This document shows, one piece after another, positions 61,517 through 64,000 of a stretch of DNA of 64,000 nucleotides. Position numbers and translations under genes: made by a program. This DNA comes from Darksidea phi (taxonomy: Eukaryota > Ascomycota > Dothideomycetes > Pleosporales > Lentitheciaceae), in assembly GCA_030770425.1 (NCBI GenBank), contig JASJFT010000126.1:1-64000 (forward strand), written 5' to 3'. The notes under the pieces were generated by a model. The model did not search any database. It saw only the letters and a list, made by a program, of their open reading frames with translations, and was not told the DNA's origin. Each line of letters begins with the position of its first letter. Position 1 is the first letter of the stretch.

Positions 61517-64000
61517 ATGGCGTGGGACCATCTCTCCATCACGAAGCCGCACTTGGTGTACGTCATCCTGGGTGGCTTCACCACTCTCTTTATGCTGTGT
61601 TCCTCGCTCATCAAGGAGCGGCTGTACATTGGCGAAGCGACAGTCGCAACAATCTGCGGCATCATTTTCGGTCCGCACGGAGCCAATCTGATAAATCCAG
61701 GGACCTGGGGCAACGTTGACCTGATCACGCTAGAATTCTCGAGAATTGTCCTCGTCGTACAGTGCTTCGCTGTTGGAGTCGAGTTGCCCAAGTCATACAT
61801 GGAGAAGCACTGGAAATCCGTTACCTTGCTGCTGGTACCCGTCATGACCTTTGGTTGGCTGATCACGAGTCTGTTCATCTGGGGGTTGTTCCGGTCCCAT
61901 GCAAACTGGCTGGACAGTCTGTGCATGGCCGCTTGTGTTACTGCTACCGATCCTGTCTTGGCCTCATCCGTCGTCGGAAAGGGCAAGTTTGCGAAGCGTG
62001 TGCCCAAGCATCTTAGGGACTTGCTCTCCGCCGAGTCTGGTTGCAACGATGGCATGGCCTTCCCATTCGTCTATTTGGCCATTTATCTTATTCGCTACCG
62101 ACCGGACACCAGTAAGGTCTCGTACTACTGGTTTCTTTATACCATTCTATACGAGTGTTTGTTTGGTGCCGTCTACGGAGTCGCCATTGGCTACGCCGCC
62201 CGACGTGCCATTCGGTACGCCCACGAAAAGGACTTGATAGATCGAGAGAGCTTCCTCGTCTTCTACTTCGTGCTGGCACTGTTCTGCGCTGGTTCTGGAA
62301 GTATGCTTGGAATGGACGACTTGCTGGTGGGGTTCGCATGCGGCGTCGGGTTTTCCAACGACGGCTGGTTTCTTGAAAAGACGGAGGAGTCTCATGTTTC
62401 CAACGTCATCGACTTGCTGATCAACTTGGCATTTTTCGTTTACTTTGGCACCATTATTCCGTGGGCCCAGTTCAATGCGCCAGTTATTGGATTGATACCC
62501 TGGAAGCTGGTTGTGCTGGGCCTGCTCGTCCTCTTCTTTCGTCGGATTCCCATCATGCTCGCCCTGAAGCCCATAATTCCAGATATCAAAACATGGCGCG
62601 AAGCCTCTTTCGCAGGACATTTCGGCCCTATAGGAGTCGGTGGCATCTTCGTAGCGATCCTGGCGAGGGCTGAGCTGGAAACGCACGAGACGACGCCTTT
62701 GGCTGTTCTTCCCGAAGAGGGTTTTGAGCACCTGAACATCATCGAGATGATCTGGCCAATCACCTGTTTCTTGGTTATTGTCAGCATCTTAGTGCACGGA
62801 AGTTCCATTGCTGTCTTTACCTTGGGAAAGCACATCAACACGCTTACACTTACCTTGTCATATACCCAAGCTACCGAAGATGGACCGAACTGGATGGATC
62901 GTCTCCCGCGCATCCAGTCCCGTTCCAAGTCGTCCATGTCCCTCAGCCGGCGTCAATCTGAAACTTCGGTGGATGAGAAAACTGAAGAGAATGGACCTGG
63001 TTTGCTGCCCCCGGTTGGACTTCGTGGGCAGTTCCTACGCCGTCAGAAAGAGGAGGACAATTCTAGCCGCGGAAACGCCCATGGCTCCTCGGCGCGCCGA
63101 AGACGTTGGGATTCAGGGCGAGGCCCGGGTGGGCCAATCTCCCAATCCGCCATCCTGCCTAGTAGACCTAATCGCGATGCCTCGGAAGATGCCATGTCAC
63201 CTTTGCAAGACTCCGATACCCTCGCTGTGCCTAGCGACGAATCGCCGGAGGGATCTTCGAGAGAGAAGCGCAGGCGTAGGGAGTCCGAGGAGGAGATCTA
63301 CCAGGAAGGCGACAAGACAGTCATTGAGGATGAAGAAGGTAATGTCTTGGGTGTGCGACAGAGCCGCAAGGGAGAGTCTGAAGAGGCAAGATTAAGACAC
63401 GATAACGAACAAGCTGCACGACTAGCGGTCGAGAAGGACGTGGAACATGGCGTTGCCCGGACCGAGCACGGCGGGGCTGCCGAGAAAGCTCCCGAGAAGG
63501 CCGTTGAGGCTATCAAAGAGGGTGTGGAGCACCCCGGCAGAAATTGGCGTAAAAGGATGGGAAGCTTCTCAGGATGGCATCACCATGCCGACGGGGAGCC
63601 CACTGAACCACCCAAAGCACACAAGCCGGCGCCCAAGAGGGGCCCCGCCCTCGCATACCAGTTTGGAAATACCATTATTGTCGAGGATGAAGATGGCGAG
63701 GTGCTCAAGAAGTACGATATACCTACGGCGCCCCGGCAAGAACGCCCTGGCACGGATCGCAAGTCTTCGGTGGCTGAGACTGGCGGTCGTGCCATGCAGA
63801 GTCTCCGCAGGATGGGCACGTACATGGGTATGGCGCCTCAAGAAGAGCGTGGCGAACCTTCCGCCACTGAAGGTGCAGCAACAGACAGCAAGAAAAAGAA
63901 GAAGCAGCCTCTTTCGGATGAAGACGACGATCGCATCCGCTTTACCGTCACCGCGGGCGGGCGCCGGATGAGCAAGGCCGAGTTCATTCAACAGATGTCG
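61517..64000 (+). CDS. NHA1: Plasma-membrane Na+(K+)/H+ antiporter, 3' end outside window
   Basis: Uninterrupted frame of 828 codons from ATG 61517 (caATGg context) to the window end, without a stop. The N-terminal part (about 12-440) is a CPA1-type antiporter with about 12 helices. Family signatures are visible: a TATDPVLASS helix around D145, an AESGCNDGMAFPF helix with N177-D178, and GMDDLLVGF with the D267-D268 pair, which corresponds in position to the yeast Nha1 residues needed for transport. The cytosolic tail begins near 450 with LPRIQSRS and is long, Ser-rich and strongly charged (many Glu/Lys/Arg, EDEDGEVLKKYD), as in fungal Nha1 proteins of about 900-1,000 residues. Role: exports Na+ and K+ for pH and salt homeostasis. 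It is truncated only by the window edge. Confidence 0.95.
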   Translation, partial: MAWDHLSITKPHLVYVILGGFTTLFMLCSSLIKERLYIGEATVATICGIIFGPHGANLINPGTWGNVDLITLEFSRIVLVVQCFAVGVELPKSYMEKHWKSVTLLLVPVMTFGWLITSLFIWGLFRSHANWLDSLCMAACVTATDPVLASSVVGKGKFAKRVPKHLRDLLSAESGCNDGMAFPFVYLAIYLIRYRPDTSKVSYYWFLYTILYECLFGAVYGVAIGYAARRAIRYAHEKDLIDRESFLVFYFVLALFCAGSGSMLGMDDLLVGFACGVGFSNDGWFLEKTEESHVSNVIDLLINLAFFVYFGTIIPWAQFNAPVIGLIPWKLVVLGLLVLFFRRIPIMLALKPIIPDIKTWREASFAGHFGPIGVGGIFVAILARAELETHETTPLAVLPEEGFEHLNIIEMIWPITCFLVIVSILVHGSSIAVFTLGKHINTLTLTLSYTQATEDGPNWMDRLPRIQSRSKSSMSLSRRQSETSVDEKTEENGPGLLPPVGLRGQFLRRQKEEDNSSRGNAHGSSARRRRWDSGRGPGGPISQSAILPSRPNRDASEDAMSPLQDSDTLAVPSDESPEGSSREKRRRRESEEEIYQEGDKTVIEDEEGNVLGVRQSRKGESEEARLRHDNEQAARLAVEKDVEHGVARTEHGGAAEKAPEKAVEAIKEGVEHPGRNWRKRMGSFSGWHHHADGEPTEPPKAHKPAPKRGPALAYQFGNTIIVEDEDGEVLKKYDIPTAPRQERPGTDRKSSVAETGGRAMQSLRRMGTYMGMAPQEERGEPSATEGAATDSKKKKKQPLSDEDDDRIRFTVTAGGRRMSKAEFIQQMS

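Overview
The window looks like a chromosome arm segment from a filamentous ascomycete. The evidence is short GT-AG introns of about 45-65 bp, fungal-specific protein families, and a 22.5 kb AT-rich block carrying the signature of repeat-induced point mutation (RIP). A Dothideomycete is my inference and was not shown directly.

Region 1 (1 to about 22,565) is a nest of RIP-degraded retrotransposons in which CA and TG dinucleotides are almost absent. I can recognise two tandem partial Ty3/Gypsy gag copies (4,638-8,838, minus), a Ty1/Copia relic (8,850-12,600, plus), a Ty3/Gypsy gag-pol relic (15,400-20,100, minus) and a long inverted repeat flanking the latter. The first 4.1 kb is an unidentified repeat family. 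Base composition changes sharply at about 22,565, and a non-RIPed Gypsy RNase H fragment follows directly.

Region 2 (about 25.4-37.1 kb) is an accessory gene cluster. It holds a four-helix membrane protein with a large loop, a five-exon fusion of an alpha/beta-hydrolase (GHSYG) with a degenerate protein-kinase fold, and two tandem paralogues of a protein kinase - Sel1-like - ankyrin protein. Copy 1 has a frameshift and a lost DFG Asp in its kinase but a long intact ankyrin end. Copy 2 has intact kinase motifs but a broken downstream half. These architectures resemble fungal NLR/allorecognition parts, but no NACHT or NB-ARC domain is present.

Region 3 (38.5-42.4 kb) is a convergent sugar-metabolism pair: an intracellular GH13 alpha-amylase and an MFS sugar transporter. 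It is followed by a decayed threonine-aldolase pseudogene and a small repeat patch (43.3-45.7 kb).

Region 4 (45.9-64.0 kb) is gene-dense and mostly housekeeping. It contains a zinc-finger-like hypothetical protein, a hevein-type chitin-binding membrane protein overlapping it tail to tail, an MKT1-type post-transcriptional regulator, a 2-oxoglutarate/Fe(II) dioxygenase divergent from it, a four-BRCT Rad4/Dpb11/TopBP1-type replication checkpoint protein, an alpha-arrestin, and an NHA1-type Na+/H+ antiporter cut by the window end. The gene models were spliced by eye. Exon lengths of every intact model sum to a multiple of three, and splice phases agree with family alignments remembered in outline, not searched.
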